DNA of 64,000 bases from Sphingobacterium lactis (GTDB taxonomy: Bacteria; Bacteroidota; Bacteroidia; Sphingobacteriales; Sphingobacteriaceae). The stretch is taken from assembly GCF_011046555.1 (NCBI RefSeq), contig NZ_CP049246.1:3472001-3536000 (forward strand), given 5' to 3'. Positions 18,222-26,661 of this stretch are shown here, piece by piece (the stretch's first letter is position 1; every line of letters begins with the position of its first letter). The notes under the pieces were generated by a model, which saw only the letters and a program-made list of their open reading frames with translations, was not told where the DNA came from and made no database searches. Both the position numbers and the translations under genes were made by a program.

Positions 18222-18453
18222 ATGGTTCCAATTCGATTTAGCTGGAGTTGTTCAGAATTACTTAAGGATAATCACAAGAAAGACCCCATAAGCCAGTTTT
18301 ATTAGAGAATACCTTGTGCTAATCAAACATATGCGAAATGCAGCGATTGCAAATGAATTGAATTTTACAGGCGAGAGCCATCTGAACAAATTATTCAAGA
18401 ATAAGCACGGTCTAACGGCGAAACTATACAAGACCCTGCACTTTGGGAAATAA
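18222..18453 (+). pseudogene. Decayed AraC-family regulator (DNA-binding domain remnant)
   Basis: From about 18331 the plus strand reads RNAAIANELNFTGESHLNKL and goes on with FKNKHGLTAKLYK, a good match to the second helix-turn-helix of AraC regulators ('I-A-x-x-L-x-F-x-x-x-S-x-x-x-x-x-F-K-x-x-x-G-x-T-x-x-x-Y'). An upstream piece in another frame (ELLKDNHKKDPISQFY, then a stop) looks like the start of the same domain. The first helix-turn-helix and the sensory domain are missing. It is divergent from susC, a usual place for a regulator. Confidence 0.5.
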
Positions 18454-18484
18454 AAAATGCCTTTAGCGGAACTAAAGGCATTTT
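18454..18484. terminator. Bidirectional terminator
   Basis: AAAATGCCTTTAG and CTAAAGGCATTTT form a perfect 13-bp stem with a 5-base loop. It separates the AraC remnant from the converging zinc-ribbon gene. Confidence 0.85.
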
Positions 18485-18486
18485 GA

Positions 18487-18858
18487 TTAATCGAAATCAA
18501 AAAAATCGGATAGGAATGATTTCTTTTTCTTTGGGTACCGTTGGTTTCCACCGCGGTAGGAATCATGATGTCCACGGTCATCGTAGCGATCACGATCATC
18601 ATATCGGTCTCGATCATCGTAGTGATCTTGTTTATGGCCATAATTCGGTTGGCCATACCCCCTTCTATCCTGCTGGGGCTGCTGAGGTTCAGGTTGTGCT
18701 GAACTTGTTGCCTGCCCACCTTGGGAGGAAGCGTATGCCAACAATTTATCCAATTCTCCCTTATCCAACCATACCCCACGGCAAGCTGGGCAATAATCTA
18801 TTTCTACATGATGTCGCTCGGCCATCAACAAAGTCTCATTACAATTCGGACATTTCAT
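18487..18858 (-). CDS. Zinc-ribbon protein of the zf-TFIIB type
   Basis: A 123-residue protein. The N-terminal 45 residues form a zinc ribbon with two Cys pairs, MKCPNCNETL and DYCPACRGVWLDKGELDKLL, typical of small zf-TFIIB-type proteins. The remaining part is low-complexity and highly charged, with repeated DDRDRYDDRDRYDDRG-type units, and ends with a Lys run and FLSDFFDFD. The repeats suggest a disordered tail. The role is unknown; single-stranded nucleic acid or protein binding is possible. Confidence 0.75.
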   Translation of the reverse strand: MKCPNCNETLLMAERHHVEIDYCPACRGVWLDKGELDKLLAYASSQGGQATSSAQPEPQQPQQDRRGYGQPNYGHKQDHYDDRDRYDDRDRYDDRGHHDSYRGGNQRYPKKKKSFLSDFFDFD

Positions 18859-18988
18859 AGGTATCTGCTATTTTGATAAGGTTTTAATTTAGCTAAAATT
18901 ATACAAAACGCAAGATTAAGATGGCGGAATTTGACAAATTTTAACAATTTACAAGCATTTCGCCACATTCTCGTCCAACAAAAACGAC

Positions 18989-19019
18989 ACATGCCACCAT
19001 CTTTCCGGTGGTGGCATGT
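18989..19019 (-). terminator. Hairpin terminator downstream of the small ORF
   Basis: ACATGCCACCA and TGGTGGCATGT form a perfect 11-bp stem with a 9-base loop. On the minus strand it is followed by GTCGTTTTTG. It starts 16 bp after the stop codon of the 55-residue ORF, which supports that ORF as a transcribed unit. Confidence 0.7.
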
Positions 19020-19034
19020 ATTTGCTGTTTTTGA

Positions 19035-19202
19035 CTATTTTTTTATCGGCGGGCGCACGTTCCCACGGTCACCGTAATTGGTGTCATCGCCACCATCAGT
19101 TGGTGTTGAAGGATCCGTTGATTGTACGGTTACCACATCTGCGTCTGCAGGCATTGTCGGATTAGGCTGTCCTAATAATAGGGATAAGAAAACATACCAC
19201 AT
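19035..19202 (-). CDS. Small hypothetical protein, 55 residues
   Basis: An ATG at 19202 opens a 55-codon frame: a short hydrophobic N-terminus (MWYVFLSLLLG), a Thr/Asp/Pro-rich middle (STDPSTPTDGGDDTNYG) and a basic tail (RGNVRPPIKK). A strong hairpin terminator follows directly on the same strand. The composition is not random-looking, but the N-terminal hydrophobic stretch is too short for a clear signal peptide. No family is recognised. It was found by reading the gap. Confidence 0.4.
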   Translation of the reverse strand: MWYVFLSLLLGQPNPTMPADADVVTVQSTDPSTPTDGGDDTNYGDRGNVRPPIKK

Positions 19203-19618
19203 AATTCAAAAAATTTTAAGGTTAAAAAATCTCCAGGCCCACGCATAGCGCATGCGGGGTTGCTGTACTGTTTTTCAGAAGGCCTTCTGAATTCTTTGGG
19301 AAGTGGAAGCTTCCTTTATGCTGCGCGAAAAACCACTTCCCAATGTATTTTTCGCGCCGCATAAAGGCGGCTTTAATGAGATCGTTTTTGTATCTTTCCT
19401 AGAAAGAACTAATCAATTTATTTGCTGATCTCGAGAACAAATGTATAGGCTTTAAACCCCAATCAATCAAGGAATTCCAGTAATTCCGATAATTCCGGCA
19501 CAATTCCGGAAATATCGGATTGGGGGGTTGAAATTCTATAAAAATGCAGCTGTGGGGGATAAATTTCCTTTATGGTTTCCCGTAAATCCCGAGATGGCAG
19601 ACTTGTAATTTTGTGAGG
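19203..19618. other. Structured intergenic region with several palindromes
   Basis: About 400 bp without a gene. It holds an 18-bp perfect palindrome at 19274-19291 (TTCAGAAGGCCTTCTGAA), two interlocking inverted repeats at 19296-19367, and four AATTCC direct repeats at 19473-19507 enclosed by CCCCAATC (19457-19464) and GATTGGGG (19518-19525). These are described separately. A structured RNA or a multi-site regulatory region is possible. Confidence 0.55.
19296..19367. repeat. Two interlocking inverted repeats
   Basis: Arm A (TTGGGAAGTGG, 19296-19306) pairs perfectly with 19333-19343. Arm B (19313-19332, beginning CCTTTATGCTGCGCG) pairs with 19348-19367 over 20 bases with one mismatch. The order is A-B-A'-B', so the two stems cross. 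The connecting segments are only 6, 0 and 4 bases, too short for a simple pseudoknot with a 20-bp stem, so the two hairpins should compete. Confidence 0.7.
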
Positions 19619-20446
19619 ATGTCGCAGTTTGAAAACTTTAAAAAAGATATACTTCTTTTCTATGAGGAAGAGTTGGCCAAAGGTACCTTGCCCGAGCCTT
19701 TGATGATGCCAACACCGGCAGGTTTGCGGGACTATGCTTTGGCATTATCCGCATCGGAGATGACGCCTGATGACCATCGGGTTTTTAAAACTTTTTTCGA
19801 TCTGGAAAAAAAATACGATTCCCTCTCTGAGGCTATCGATAGAAGTGACCGGGATCGACTAATACCCGTCCAGCGATTTCTGATGAGAACAACTATCAGT
19901 CCTCGTGAGGGTGTGGTCAAATTAGCCGCAATATTAGTGGACTATCCCAATCGCCCGTTTAGAATTGATGCCGAAGCTCGAAAAATTACATCGCCTACAG
20001 AACCGCACGCAGAACCTATCGTGGGTGAACCATCCGTTGGCATTCCCAAGAATAAAAAAATCTACCTGTTGATCTTTGCGGGTGCTGTCGTGGTGCTGGG
20101 TATTGCTTTGGCTTTAAATCTTGCCAATCCACCAAAGAGCTGCATGGTTTGGGCTGGAGAGCGGTATGAAAAAGTTGATTGCACCGTCAAGTTGGCGTCG
20201 GGAAATCCAATCATTCCCTTGAATGAGGATAAATTGGCACATTTTCAAAAGATCATGCGCACTGACACCCTAACGCGTTGGAGTGCCGGAAAAATCTGGT
20301 ATGCACAGATCAACAGAAAGGTGGAATTCTATACGGAAGCAGGCACGCATCCCGTCAAGACAGATCGGGGACTCCGATTGGCTACGGAATATATGATTCA
20401 TAAGTATGCCGGTAGGAACAGCACCAAACCGAACAAAGGAGAATAA
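19619..20446 (+). CDS. Hypothetical protein with a single membrane helix
   Basis: A protein of 275 residues from the ATG at 19619 (a GTG two codons upstream is also possible). The N-terminal 140 residues are soluble and charged (FKKDILLFYEEELAKGTLPE). One membrane helix lies near 146-168 (IYLLIFAGAVVVLGIALALN). The C-terminal part has CMVWAGERYEKVDC, then KIMRTDTLT and KIWYAQINRKVEFYTEAGTHP. This C-terminal pattern seems to recur in Sphingobacteriaceae proteins of unknown function. The topology suggests a cytoplasmic N-terminus and outside C-terminus. No function is proposed. Confidence 0.75.
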   Translation: MSQFENFKKDILLFYEEELAKGTLPEPLMMPTPAGLRDYALALSASEMTPDDHRVFKTFFDLEKKYDSLSEAIDRSDRDRLIPVQRFLMRTTISPREGVVKLAAILVDYPNRPFRIDAEARKITSPTEPHAEPIVGEPSVGIPKNKKIYLLIFAGAVVVLGIALALNLANPPKSCMVWAGERYEKVDCTVKLASGNPIIPLNEDKLAHFQKIMRTDTLTRWSAGKIWYAQINRKVEFYTEAGTHPVKTDRGLRLATEYMIHKYAGRNSTKPNKGE

Positions 20447-20448
20447 AC

Positions 20449-20769
20449 TTATTTTTTAGACTTGAATTCATAGGTATATTGATCGAATTTCAAGATGACT
20501 TCCTGAAATTTGGCATTGGTGACCTGTAACCAATGTGCACAGGTCCTAACCGCAAATATGGGGGTTACTTTTTTGAAATCACGCAAGTTGTTCATCTTGT
20601 TATTGATATAAATGATGCGATCCCATTGCGCTTCCAACTCTTCCGGGGTGTAAAAAGTGCGTTTGGATTCATGGTAAATCCAACAGCCATTCACCCGCGC
20701 ATCTTTGATCAATGCAAGGACCTCGCTGGGAATTTCCTTCTTCTTTGTTAACCATGCCGGAGTTGCCAT
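20449..20769 (-). CDS. Hypothetical protein, 106 residues
   Basis: A soluble, Lys- and aromatic-rich protein (CWIYHESKRTFYTPEELEAQW, here only the YTPEELEAQW core is notable). It converges on the previous gene with stops 2 bp apart. No signal peptide or membrane helix is visible, and no family is recognised. The conserved-looking YTPEE segment suggests a real protein. Confidence 0.65.
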   Translation of the reverse strand: MATPAWLTKKKEIPSEVLALIKDARVNGCWIYHESKRTFYTPEELEAQWDRIIYINNKMNNLRDFKKVTPIFAVRTCAHWLQVTNAKFQEVILKFDQYTYEFKSKK

Positions 20770-20882
20770 GGCTTAAAATTACTAATATTTTTAGTAATAA
20801 AACATATCATAAACTATAACCTGCCCAAAGATTGGATAAGCGATTTATTTTGAGCAGGATAATTTTATTGAAGCTTACCAGT

Positions 20883-21446
20883 CTAATTGACCGTTAATCC
20901 TTTAAATGAGAAAACTTCAAAAGAATTTACAAAACCTATTCCAACCTTAAATTTTAGTAACGCTAATTTTTCAGGCTTCTGGGCCATTTGAAAAGGCATG
21001 ACAAAGGCATAGTCCATATCTATTTCTGGATCAGGAACTACGAATGAATTATTTCCGTTGGTTACCATCTCCGCATTGACCTTTAAGCCTTCGGGAGTTA
21101 AAAGATGTTCTTCAAAAAACGATAGACGATCATCCTTATCTGCTGTCGGTAACTTCTTAACCAATCCCTTAACGGTTAACATCCGGCCAGTCTCATCATA
21201 CTTCACCTCGGTAATTCGCACTTCGTATTTCGTTTTTCTCTGTACGGGTTCTGATTGCTTTAAATTTAGCGTCGCTTCATAATAAGGAATCTTATCCTGC
21301 AAAGTAACCACCTGCTGACTTAACGTAGTGACCTGAGCCGATAAATCAGTTACTTGCTTTTTCAGGGTCCTTAATTCATCTTGGCTTTGCGCAAGCAAGG
21401 CTATTGGAGAAAGGAGCAATACGCTTAAGATTGATTTAAATTTCAT
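20883..21446 (-). CDS. Secreted hypothetical protein with N-terminal coiled coil
   Basis: A 187-residue protein with a signal peptide (MKFKSILSVLLLSPIALLAQ) followed by a heptad-like coiled coil (LRTLKKQVTDLSAQVTTLSQ) to about residue 55, then a beta-rich domain (YEVRITEVKYDETGRMLTV). The coiled coil suggests an oligomer in the periplasm. No family is recognised. Confidence 0.65.
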   Translation of the reverse strand: MKFKSILSVLLLSPIALLAQSQDELRTLKKQVTDLSAQVTTLSQQVVTLQDKIPYYEATLNLKQSEPVQRKTKYEVRITEVKYDETGRMLTVKGLVKKLPTADKDDRLSFFEEHLLTPEGLKVNAEMVTNGNNSFVVPDPEIDMDYAFVMPFQMAQKPEKLALLKFKVGIGFVNSFEVFSFKGLTVN

Positions 21447-21534
21447 AGTATCTAGGGTTAATATTTGCTAATTTATTAAACTAAAGTAGAATAACAAGCA
21501 GTAATACGTTAAGAAATCATTAAAAATCAATTTA

Positions 21535-22200
21535 TTAGTGTGCAGCTCCGTAGCCACCCTTTTCGTTCAAGGCGAACATTTTATCGATCATGAACCAAAG
21601 AATATCCTTATCTGAGCCAAACCGCTTTAAAAGTCTGTACCAAGTTACCTGTGAAAACTGAATTTCATTGCGATCACTATCTTTATAACTCCATTTTCCG
21701 AAAATATCCTTTCCCAATGTCGCCGAAAAATCATTCTCTTGATATTCCAGCTCTCCACGGAAATTCCGTTTGATAGCAGTTTTGAACTCCCCATCCGATT
21801 CCTCAAAATATTCACCATGAATATCCTTGCCCTTCTTGGCTTGGTATCCCCTATTATCCCGAATGGACTCCTCACCGAAAATATCGATGCTGTACCGTAT
21901 TTGATAATCACGTTCACGCCGACTCTTCCGGATCAATTCCTTCATAAATTTTCGTTTCCCCTCCAAACCTGAACCTATTTCGGAGAAGTGTTTATTCAGG
22001 TACTTTTGTTCATAGGTATAGGCATTTCCTTTGGAGTCTGTAAATATCAGATCTCCGAAAACATTCTGTTTCAAATTTGCTGTATAGGTCCCATCCCTAT
22101 ACTCCAGGTCTTTCATAAACGTCTGGGTAAATGTCCCTCGTTGTGCATAGCTGCTCTGTAGAAAACACCAAAGAAATAATAGGGTCAATAATCGCTTCAT
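21535..22200 (-). CDS. Secreted repeat protein of unknown function
   Basis: A 221-residue protein with a signal peptide (MKRLLTLLFLWCFLQSSYA). It contains several copies of a degenerate unit of about 20-25 residues centred on 'N/D-[IV]-F/H-G-[DEK]': QNVFGDLIFTDSKGN, IDIFGEESIRDNRG, KDIHGEYFEESDG, KRNFRGELEYQEND and KDIFGKWSYKDSD. Such units resemble short beta-hairpin repeats. No enzyme motif is seen. It is probably anchored or secreted to the envelope. Confidence 0.65.
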   Translation of the reverse strand: MKRLLTLLFLWCFLQSSYAQRGTFTQTFMKDLEYRDGTYTANLKQNVFGDLIFTDSKGNAYTYEQKYLNKHFSEIGSGLEGKRKFMKELIRKSRRERDYQIRYSIDIFGEESIRDNRGYQAKKGKDIHGEYFEESDGEFKTAIKRNFRGELEYQENDFSATLGKDIFGKWSYKDSDRNEIQFSQVTWYRLLKRFGSDKDILWFMIDKMFALNEKGGYGAAH

Positions 22201-22479
22201 AAAAATTACATTTTCAATTTATGATACTAAAATAACCAAATGGATTAATCGAAAAGAAAAATATTACAATCGAAGAAACACAAATACTAAAAAAAAATTA
22301 ACACGCTCAAGTTTAATAAAAACCGCCAAATCTCCCTTTAATCGTATATTTTTTCGACTAAAACAAACACAATCACGTACAGATTAACAATTATTTAATT
22401 ATAATTATATATCATTACTCAGTTATTATAAATACATTTACATAACAAACCATTTGTATTAATTATTAACCCACACGCT

Positions 22480-23184
22480 ATGCATAACCTAGATGCTCAT
22501 CTATTCAGCATATCTAAGCGCATTGACCATGGTGAGTTGGATATTTCCGATATCGGTGCTTTCCTTCCCGCTGGCCTCATGTTGCATGAGCTGATTGACA
22601 ACGTCCTTTTTGGCGTAACTTACATGAATGAATGGGGATGCAACACCCTGGGTACTACACCGGAGGAATTGAACATGCTTGGCGAACATTATTACGACAA
22701 GTATTTCGTTAAGGCAGAGATGCTTGCTGCAAAGATGGCGGTTACCAATCATATTTTACTTGGTGATCCCGACCATTCGTATAATTATTTCCAGCGCGTT
22801 AAATTTCATGGACATTCGGAATATACCTGGTGTTATACCAGCTGCAAATTCTTCAGGGACGAAAACGGACATGTGAACTCCAATAAGATCTTGATTATGG
22901 CCACTCCGATTTCTGGAGTGGACAACATGGTATCCCGCGTGATCAGAACTTTGGAGCAGGAGCAATATATCCTGGAAAACTACAAGAGATTCGCCATGTT
23001 GACGAAACGGGAAAAGGAAATCATCAAATTATTGGTGAACGGCCAATCCTCCAATTGCATCGCCGAACAACTCTTTATTTCCTTCCATACCGTGACGACC
23101 CATCGAAAGAATATCTGTGCGAAATTAGAGGTGAAATCCTTTGCGGAACTCCTCAAGTTTGCCCTTAATTTCGACCTCACATAA
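22480..23184 (+). CDS. LuxR-type transcriptional regulator with PAS-like N-terminus
   Basis: A 234-residue protein. The C-terminal LuxR domain has LTKREKEIIKLLVNGQSSN and continues IAEQLFISFHTVTTHRKNI, the canonical four-helix motif. The N-terminal part (MNEWGCNTLGTTPEELNMLG) looks like a small-molecule-sensing PAS-like domain, with no receiver Asp pocket. It stands alone with a 280-bp AT-rich upstream region. The signal and targets are unknown. Confidence 0.85.
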   Translation: MHNLDAHLFSISKRIDHGELDISDIGAFLPAGLMLHELIDNVLFGVTYMNEWGCNTLGTTPEELNMLGEHYYDKYFVKAEMLAAKMAVTNHILLGDPDHSYNYFQRVKFHGHSEYTWCYTSCKFFRDENGHVNSNKILIMATPISGVDNMVSRVIRTLEQEQYILENYKRFAMLTKREKEIIKLLVNGQSSNCIAEQLFISFHTVTTHRKNICAKLEVKSFAELLKFALNFDLT

Positions 23185-23190
23185 AACAAA

Positions 23191-23214
23191 AGAGATACCC
23201 TTGCGGGTATCTCT
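23191..23214 (-). terminator. Terminator for the leftward kinase/regulator operon
   Basis: AGAGATACCC and GGGTATCTCT form a perfect 10-bp stem with a 4-base loop. The T-run (TTTTGTTTTAT) is on the minus-strand side, so it mainly serves the operon that ends at 23350. Confidence 0.7.
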
Positions 23215-23349
23215 CCTAGTATAGTTGGCTAATATCAATTTGGTATTACTTAATGATACAAATGTAATTACATCTATTTTCTCAACCTTACGGGTTCCCG
23301 TAAAAGGCTTAATTTTTATTTACAGCAATGATTCCATTGGCTCCAAATG

Positions 23350-24015
23350 CTAGAATAATCCCTTATCCTTGCAATAGACGACCAGTTGCTCGTTATTGGT
23401 AAAGCCAAAGACTTCCTTCATCAGGTTCAGTCTTTTCTCGATGCTGCTTAATCCCGAAGGCTTGATGTTCTTGGCCACCAATATTTCCGGAATATTCTTC
23501 TGCTTTATTCCCTGGGATAGCGACTGCAGGATCTGAATATCCAGTGCAGAAAATTCGTGGGTATTCTTTGATCGCAGGGATTGCCTGATATCCGGAGACT
23601 GGTAGATTTTATTTTGTGATACGGACTCTAAGGCTTCCCTAAGGTGCTGTCCATCATTGCGTGCTTTCCGCACATAGCCATCGATCTGCAGGTTTCGAAA
23701 GAGTCCGTCGATCAAGCTGATCCGATCTATGGAGGAGAAAACGATGACTTTGATATCCGGTTGCAGTTCCTTTACCAATCGGACCAAATCCTTACCTCCG
23801 GAAATTTTCTGCGACACCTCATCTTCTTCGAATACCAAATCAGTGATCAGCAAATCGTAAGGTGCCCCATCGGCAAGACCTTTTTTGATCCGTGCAAGTG
23901 CGTCATCGCAGTAATAAACATAATGCGATTCTGAAACGCCCAACTCCTTGATCGTTTTCTGAACCGACAGATTCGCTACTTCATGATCTTCAGCAATAAG
24001 TACTTTTTTAAACAT
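23350..24015 (-). CDS. Response regulator with a divergent helix-turn-helix output
   Basis: A 221-residue regulator. The receiver has IAEDHEV and the phospho-acceptor near Asp59 (YDLLITDLVFEED), with the switch Ser in VFSSIDR and Lys in GYVRKAR. The output domain from about residue 155 (FSALDIQILQSLSQGIKQKN and onward) follows the LuxR outline but is less regular at the recognition helix (NIKPSGLSSIEKRLNLM). It follows the TPR kinase gene by 8 bp, so they form a pair. Confidence 0.85.
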   Translation of the reverse strand: MFKKVLIAEDHEVANLSVQKTIKELGVSESHYVYYCDDALARIKKGLADGAPYDLLITDLVFEEDEVSQKISGGKDLVRLVKELQPDIKVIVFSSIDRISLIDGLFRNLQIDGYVRKARNDGQHLREALESVSQNKIYQSPDIRQSLRSKNTHEFSALDIQILQSLSQGIKQKNIPEILVAKNIKPSGLSSIEKRLNLMKEVFGFTNNEQLVVYCKDKGLF

Positions 24016-24023
24016 ATAATATC

Positions 24024-25718
24024 CTATTTTGCCCGTGGTAGGTTGATGTCTATTTTCAACCCTCCTGCTGGCATGGAATCAAAGTTAATGGTCCCATGCA
24101 AACTTTTTATACGGTTTCCCGTACTTTGCAGACCATTACCAAATTTCTGATCGGATGGCATGCCGACTCCATTGTCCTGATAGACAATGCGTATACCACG
24201 TTCTGCAGGTTCAAAACGTAGCACCACGTCCGCAGCCTGGCTGTGTTTATCCATGTTCACCATCAGCTCCTGCAGAATAGCCAGTACCTGCTCCTTCCCT
24301 TCTTTTCCCAGGTTGCTCCATAGTTCCCGATCATTGCCGACGATCATGATGTGGCGATCTTCATGGTCAAAGGATTGCAGCAGTGCTGAAACTTCCTGGC
24401 TAAAGCCCATTTCTTCCAACATTTCATCCTCCACTTCATAGGAAATATCACGCGATTTGTCGTAAAGCACCTCCAATCTATCCAGGATCTGCTCCTGATC
24501 AATGCGATCCCTGTTTTCAATCTCCGCCATGACGCGATAGATGCCATTGGCTACGACATCATGTACTTTCCGGGAGGTTTTCAACTTGCTTTCCTGGATG
24601 GCATTCACCTTCTCCATTTCCAATCGTAACTCCCGACGGCGATACCAGTTCCTTGCATAGAGTCCGATCATTACCGCCAAGACCAACAGGGCAAGTATCA
24701 CCACAACCAACAGGTTCAATCGGTAATTTTTGCGGGCATTTTCACTCTGCAGCTGGAGGTTCTCCGCCTTATTCTTTTCGACTTCATACCGTATCAGCGC
24801 GAATTGATTGCTCGCCATAGTCCGGACGCTATCCAAACTGTCTCTCAAGGTATTATAGCGAACAAATAGTGGCCCAAGATCCTGACCACCATTTAACCCT
24901 AGCAATTGATTGAGGCTGCGCACCTGTTCTTTCGGATTCTTATTCTGCTGGGCAATCTGATAATGCAGGCTGCCATAATATTTAGCCGAATCCAGATCGC
25001 CCATACGCGTATAATATTTTGAAAGCGTCGCATAGGAAGAATTCAAGCCTATGGCATCCTGCTTCGACCTTCGAATTTCCATCGCTTTCCGATAGTCTGT
25101 AATGGGATCATACGTGCTGTCCAAACGTGCTTTCGCCCGTGCATAGTTATTCAGAGTTCGGGCATACTCCTTGGGATTATCGACCATTTTCGGCAATATA
25201 TCCGAAAACATGGCTAAGGCCTCCTCATACTGTCCGTTGGCTTGAAAACTCAGGGCTAAATTGTTATTATAAACCCGTAGATTATTCTCATCCTGGGTAT
25301 AGGCAATGGCCTTCTTATAATAGGCTATAGCCTTATCCGAATCGCTCATATCATCCGAGACATTTCCCAGAAGGTTATAGATCGTCCCTGCCGTGGCATG
25401 TTCACTTTCTTCAACTTCACCAAGAAAGGATAGCGCTTGGGTTGCTGTTTCTGAAGCTCCGAAAATATCGGATTGCTCGTACTGTGTAATGGCCATGTTG
25501 ATTAGACAATTCACGACACCGGACGTATCCTGTCGCTCCAGATACCACAACCGGGCTTGATCAAAGGCCATAAAAGAGCTGTCCATCTCATTTTTGTTCA
25601 AAAAAGAGATGGCTTTAATTTCATAAGGATTTTCGATCGGCGGGTCCTTCTCCGCAGTTGATTGCTGCTTGCAGCCCGTAAGAAACAGTAATACTGCAAA
25701 AATTAATAATGGTTTCAA
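24024..25718 (-). CDS. TPR-containing lipoprotein-type sensor histidine kinase
   Basis: A 564-residue kinase. It begins with a lipoprotein-like signal (LLFLTGCKQQ, Cys16), has tetratricopeptide repeats to about residue 290, a membrane helix near 330-355 (LLVVVILALLVLAVMIGLYA) and a DHp helix with SRKVHDVVANGIYRVMAEIE, His386. The ATPase domain has LQELMVNMDKHSQA, DNGVGMPSD and GNGLQSTGNRI. A Cys before the first repeat may simply belong to a signal anchor. It is the second TPR-kinase/regulator pair in 15 kb. Confidence 0.88.
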   Translation of the reverse strand: MKPLLIFAVLLFLTGCKQQSTAEKDPPIENPYEIKAISFLNKNEMDSSFMAFDQARLWYLERQDTSGVVNCLINMAITQYEQSDIFGASETATQALSFLGEVEESEHATAGTIYNLLGNVSDDMSDSDKAIAYYKKAIAYTQDENNLRVYNNNLALSFQANGQYEEALAMFSDILPKMVDNPKEYARTLNNYARAKARLDSTYDPITDYRKAMEIRRSKQDAIGLNSSYATLSKYYTRMGDLDSAKYYGSLHYQIAQQNKNPKEQVRSLNQLLGLNGGQDLGPLFVRYNTLRDSLDSVRTMASNQFALIRYEVEKNKAENLQLQSENARKNYRLNLLVVVILALLVLAVMIGLYARNWYRRRELRLEMEKVNAIQESKLKTSRKVHDVVANGIYRVMAEIENRDRIDQEQILDRLEVLYDKSRDISYEVEDEMLEEMGFSQEVSALLQSFDHEDRHIMIVGNDRELWSNLGKEGKEQVLAILQELMVNMDKHSQAADVVLRFEPAERGIRIVYQDNGVGMPSDQKFGNGLQSTGNRIKSLHGTINFDSMPAGGLKIDINLPRAK

Positions 25719-25913
25719 AAAAGTTAGAGTTATGGGTTAAAATTAAATAATAACACCGCCCAATCCAAATTATGATGAAGGAAAGAGCACGAGTAAAATT
25801 TCAATCTTCTGAAACAAAGTGATAGTAAATTATTTAATATTAAATAAGTTTTTCTTTAAAAAATAGAAAATTTTACTTATATTTAGTATTATTATTAACT
25901 TAAATAATTATTA

Positions 25914-26645
25914 ATGGGATGGTTAGATAATTTTTTGAACAAACCACTATTTAAAAAAACCAGACCAGACTTTCCACCCGCTGCATGGAAAGAACCAAAA
26001 TCGGAGCTAGAGCTATTGGAGCGGCACATCGGGTTATCCTTTGAAAAGCAAATTGATTTTGGCGATTACATAGGGCAGTGTGGTTGGGATATCGATCTGG
26101 AAGCCGGTACGATAGCCTTCGGAGACAGGCTTCTGGCAAACATCCAGGTTATAGGACGATTTGCGTATTTTAACAATTCATGGCTTTGGGCATGGGCGGC
26201 AGAGCAGGTGATTATCCCGCAACCACTATTGGTGGATGCGTTGGCCATACGTTCATTTGGCGAACAGCATGAAATCCGTAGATTTCAACAGTCTACCTAT
26301 CCTGTTCAAATCGATGAATTGCACAATTTTGGGATGATTGCGGTCGGTATGTTTGGGGCAGACGCTTATTTTATGGGTGATTATGGGCAAGGTGTGGGCC
26401 TGTTTACGGTCAAGAACGAAGCGCTCAGGAATCACAGGAAAGATTCCACAGATCGCATCTTCACAACATTTCCGCAGATCGCCGCAAATTTCAATGTCGA
26501 TCATCGACAGGCATTGAGGTGTTATCTGATGGATAAAGGGTATATCCTGGATGAACAAAAGACCAAGGTTATCGGTAGCAAAGGCAAAGAGAAATGTCTT
26601 GCCACCTTCGATAAACATGGTCGATTGTTAACGCTGAAGAGCTAG
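25914..26645 (+). CDS. DUF6882-like protein
   Basis: A 243-residue soluble protein. The segment IGRFAYFNNSWLWAWA and the preceding FGDRLLANIQVIG match my recollection of the DUF6882 family, whose function is unknown. The ATG at 25914 reads MGWLDNFLNKPLFKK. It has no signal peptide. It is divergent from the kinase operon and converges on the small basic protein gene. Confidence 0.65.
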   Translation: MGWLDNFLNKPLFKKTRPDFPPAAWKEPKSELELLERHIGLSFEKQIDFGDYIGQCGWDIDLEAGTIAFGDRLLANIQVIGRFAYFNNSWLWAWAAEQVIIPQPLLVDALAIRSFGEQHEIRRFQQSTYPVQIDELHNFGMIAVGMFGADAYFMGDYGQGVGLFTVKNEALRNHRKDSTDRIFTTFPQIAANFNVDHRQALRCYLMDKGYILDEQKTKVIGSKGKEKCLATFDKHGRLLTLKS

Positions 26646-26661
26646 GCTGACTTGCCAACGT

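Noticed and set aside
19296..19367. H-type pseudoknot at the interlocked repeats
   Set aside because: The connecting loops (6, 0 and 4 bases) cannot span a 20-bp stem, so competing hairpins are more likely.
23288..23303. TTACGGG-TT-CCCGTAA palindrome downstream of the response regulator
   Set aside because: It is short, lies between two converging genes and has no promoter next to it.
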